The position numbers and the translations under genes were made by a program. Positions 24,812-26,173 of a stretch of DNA of 26,173 bases are shown here, one piece after another (positions within the stretch are counted from its first letter, which is position 1; each line of letters begins with the position of its first letter). The DNA is from an uncultured Oscillospiraceae bacterium (GTDB taxonomy: Bacteria > Bacillota > Clostridia > Oscillospirales > Oscillospiraceae). The stretch spans positions 1-26,173 of the forward strand of contig CAKTXA010000034.1 in NCBI GenBank assembly GCA_934631005.1. The letters run 5' to 3'. Under the pieces are notes generated by a model. That model was not told where the DNA came from. It made no database searches and worked only from the letters and a program-made list of their open reading frames with translations.

Positions 24812-25467
24812 TGGAGCTGGCGCTGGCGCTGCAGGGCGCGCAGCTCGGCGCGGCGGCGCTCACCGGCGCGGCGCTGGGGCTTTTTTACGATGTGCTGCGC
24901 GCGCTGCGCAGGCGGCTTCGCCGCGGGCAGTGGCTTCTGGACGCGCTGTTCGTCCTTGTGTGCGCGTATGCGCTCGTCCGGCTGACGCTGCTGCCGGGGC
25001 GCGGCGAGTTCCGGCTGTTCTTTCTGCCGGCGCTCATCACGGGCGCGGCGGTGTATTTTCTGCTGCCCAGCCCCTTTGTCCTGCACGCGCTGGAGGGCGT
25101 TTTGGCCGCGCTGGCGCAGGTTTTGCGCGTTTTGACCGCCCCTTTGCGGTGGGCGCTGAAAAAAACTAAAAAATTTTTTATTTTTCTCTTTGCAATCGCG
25201 CAAAAATGGGGTACAATGTTCGGTAAGATGATCGCCCGGGCGCTGGCCCGGCGCAGGGAAAGGAGCGCGCTGCCGCATGAAATTTGTCCGGTCGAGCCTG
25301 CTTGTGAAGCTGGTGCTGCTGATCGTGGTGGTGTATGCCGCCGTTACCCTGGTGTCCCTGCGGTCGCAGGTGGCGCAGAAAAACGCCGAGGCCGCGCAGC
25401 TGACCGGCAGCATCACCGCGCAGGAGCAGGAAAACGAGCGCCTGCAGGACGCCATCGACAGCCTTGA
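24811..25467 (+). CDS. yabQ: Spore cortex biosynthesis protein YabQ (frame runs into divIC)
   Basis: The reading frame has 218 codons. The first about 150 residues fit YabQ, an integral membrane protein needed for spore cortex formation: hydrophobic segments near residues 10-28, 43-62, 66-86 and 92-110, and the GLFYDVLRALRRRLRR stretch after the first. The last 64 or so residues (from about codon 155) overlap divIC in another frame and look like a GC-rich shadow (HRAGAGKRAPAGRHRQP). Most likely the original stop was lost, or a frameshift removed it, near 25250. Either the protein has a junk tail or the true end differs. The start is fixed by the TGATG overlap with yabP. Confidence 0.85.
   Translation: MELALALQGAQLGAAALTGAALGLFYDVLRALRRRLRRGQWLLDALFVLVCAYALVRLTLLPGRGEFRLFFLPALITGAAVYFLLPSPFVLHALEGVLAALAQVLRVLTAPLRWALKKTKKFFIFLFAIAQKWGTMFGKMIARALARRRERSALPHEICPVEPACEAGAADRGGVCRRYPGVPAVAGGAEKRRGRAADRQHHRAGAGKRAPAGRHRQP
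25190..25217 (+). promoter_or_regulatory. Sigma-A promoter inside yabQ for divIC
   Basis: TTGCAA (25190-25195), a 16-base spacer and TACAAT (25212-25217). An AT-rich stretch of A and T runs (25159-25188), out of character for this GC-rich region, lies directly upstream and resembles an UP element. It would let the division gene divIC be expressed in growing cells independently of the sporulation genes before it. Confidence 0.65.
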
Positions 25468-25555
25468 CACCGACGCGGGCGTGGAGGCCGTGGCGCGCGA
25501 AAAGCTGGGGATGGTGTCGGATAACGAGATCGTGTTCCGCGATGTGCGGGACTGA
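25277..25555 (+). CDS. divIC: Septum formation initiator DivIC/FtsB family
   Basis: A 92-residue bitopic protein: a short basic start, a membrane segment (about residues 8-27), an extracytoplasmic coiled coil (about 30-62, VAQKNAEAAQLTGSITAQEQENERL), then the conserved end VEAVAREKLGMVSDNEIVF. This matches DivIC/FtsB, which joins FtsL and DivIB in the division complex. The position after yabQ is the same as in B. subtilis. AAAGGAG is about 12 bases before the ATG, slightly far. The first 191 bases overlap the open yabQ frame. The S1-domain gene starts 31 bases downstream. Confidence 0.93.
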   Translation: MKFVRSSLLVKLVLLIVVVYAAVTLVSLRSQVAQKNAEAAQLTGSITAQEQENERLQDAIDSLDTDAGVEAVAREKLGMVSDNEIVFRDVRD

Positions 25556-25586
25556 TATAAATCAAAACGGGAGAAAACCGCAGGTT

Positions 25587-26069
25587 ATGGAGCTTACAGT
25601 CGGCACAGTTTATGAAGGAAAAGTCAAAAGCCTGACGAAATTCGGTGCGTTCGTGCTGCTGCCCGGCGGCGCAACGGGGATGGTGCACATCTCGGAGGTC
25701 GCGTACACGTTCGTCAACGATATTCACGACTTCCTCACCGAGGGGCAGGACGTGAAGGTCATGGTCATCGGGCAGGAGGGCGGCAAGATCAATCTCTCCA
25801 TCAAGCGCACGCTGCCGCAGCCGCGCCGTGACGCGCCCCGGCAGGGCCGCGGCGATCGCGGCGACCGCCCGGAGCGGGCAGACCGCGGCGAGCGTCCGGA
25901 GCGTTCGGACCGCCCGCGCCAGCAGAGCCGCCCCGCGCAAAGCGCGCCCGCGCAGGCCCAGCCGCGCTCGTTTGACGATATGCTCAAGCAGTTTATGACC
26001 GATTCCAACAGTAAAATGTCCTCCAGCCGCCTCTACGCCGACCACAAGACCAAAACCCGGAAGCGGTAA
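25587..26069 (+). CDS. S1-domain RNA-binding protein (YabR-like)
   Basis: A 160-residue protein with one S1 RNA-binding domain (residues 1-73: VGTVYEGKVKSLTKFGAFV, then GATGMVHISEVA and GGKINLSIKR), matching YabR/general stress protein 13 types. Residues about 75-125 are a low-complexity Arg/Asp/Glu/Pro tract with repeated DRP/GER units (GDRGDRPERADRGERPERSD), probably disordered and RNA-binding. The end (SFDDMLKQFMTDSNSKM...) returns to a more conserved character. The chosen ATG begins MELTVGTVYEG; an earlier in-frame start at 25464 lies inside divIC and was rejected. The position after divIC equals B. subtilis yabR. A terminator follows. Confidence 0.92.
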   Translation: MELTVGTVYEGKVKSLTKFGAFVLLPGGATGMVHISEVAYTFVNDIHDFLTEGQDVKVMVIGQEGGKINLSIKRTLPQPRRDAPRQGRGDRGDRPERADRGERPERSDRPRQQSRPAQSAPAQAQPRSFDDMLKQFMTDSNSKMSSSRLYADHKTKTRKR

Positions 26070-26077
26070 AAAAAACC

Positions 26078-26105
26078 AAGGCAGCCGCAAAGCGGCTGCC
26101 TTTTT
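26078..26105 (+). terminator. Intrinsic terminator after the S1-domain gene
   Basis: A 9-bp perfect stem GGCAGCCGC/GCGGCTGCC with loop AAA, extended by A-T pairs, is followed by five T. It closes the yab-divIC cluster eight bases after the stop codon. Confidence 0.95.
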
Positions 26106-26151
26106 GATGTCTGGAGCACATTTGCGGCCTTTGCACGCACCGCGGAGCGGA

Positions 26152-26173
26152 ATGCACCCCATAGCTTCCCCTG
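26152..26173. repeat. Multi-hairpin intergenic repeat, copy D (cut by window end)
   Basis: The last 22 bases match the left terminal repeat and the first bases of the copy C core (GCACCCCATAGCTTCCCCTG at 26154-26173). The core therefore has the copy C orientation. The rest is outside the window. Confidence 0.7.

Overview
The window looks like chromosome from a GC-rich, low-GC-lineage-derived anaerobe of the class Clostridia, most likely an Oscillospiraceae-type gut bacterium. The reasons are gene content and order (recJ-relA-dtd-MBL-hemZ; yabM-mazG-hup-rqcP-yabP-yabQ-divIC-yabR), DnaD/DnaI-type primosome genes, sporulation genes yabP/yabQ, strong GGAGG-type ribosome binding sites and sigma-A promoters. 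The species assignment is inference. No phage, IS transposase, CRISPR array, tRNA or rRNA is visible.

Layout. Positions 229-8630 form a minus-strand block, read right to left: a U32 peptidase/RlhA-family protein, maf, mreC, mreD, mrdA (PBP2) and lepA. This is a cell-elongation cluster without mreB. A divergent promoter region at 8631-8816 leads into a plus-strand pair, a DnaD-domain protein and a DnaI/DnaC-type helicase loader, closed by a terminator. Two minus-strand genes follow: a small membrane zinc-ribbon protein and a membrane-anchored metallophosphoesterase. From about 12520 to the end everything is on the plus strand. It starts with a strong promoter and a long near-continuous hairpin that I interpret as 6S RNA, then recJ, relA, dtd, an MBL hydrolase, hemZ, an mtaD-type deaminase, a SpoVB/YabM flippase, mazG, hup, rqcP, yabP, yabQ, divIC and an S1-domain protein (YabR-like).

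The genes are mostly housekeeping: wall elongation and division (mreCD, mrdA, divIC, flippase), replication and repair (DnaD, DnaI, recJ, HU), translation quality and stress (lepA, relA, dtd, rqcP, S1), nucleotide-pool cleaning (maf, mazG) and spore formation (yabP, yabQ).

The less ordinary content is between the genes. (1) There is a 6S-RNA-like leader in front of recJ. (2) A family of about 200-nt GC-rich multi-hairpin elements has three full copies and one cut copy; in one copy the core is inverted between short terminal inverted repeats while the outer flank keeps its direction. (3) A 260-nt chain of consecutive hairpins ends in a strong intrinsic terminator less than 20 nt upstream of the rqcP start codon. 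(4) The yabQ reading frame runs 191 nt into divIC.
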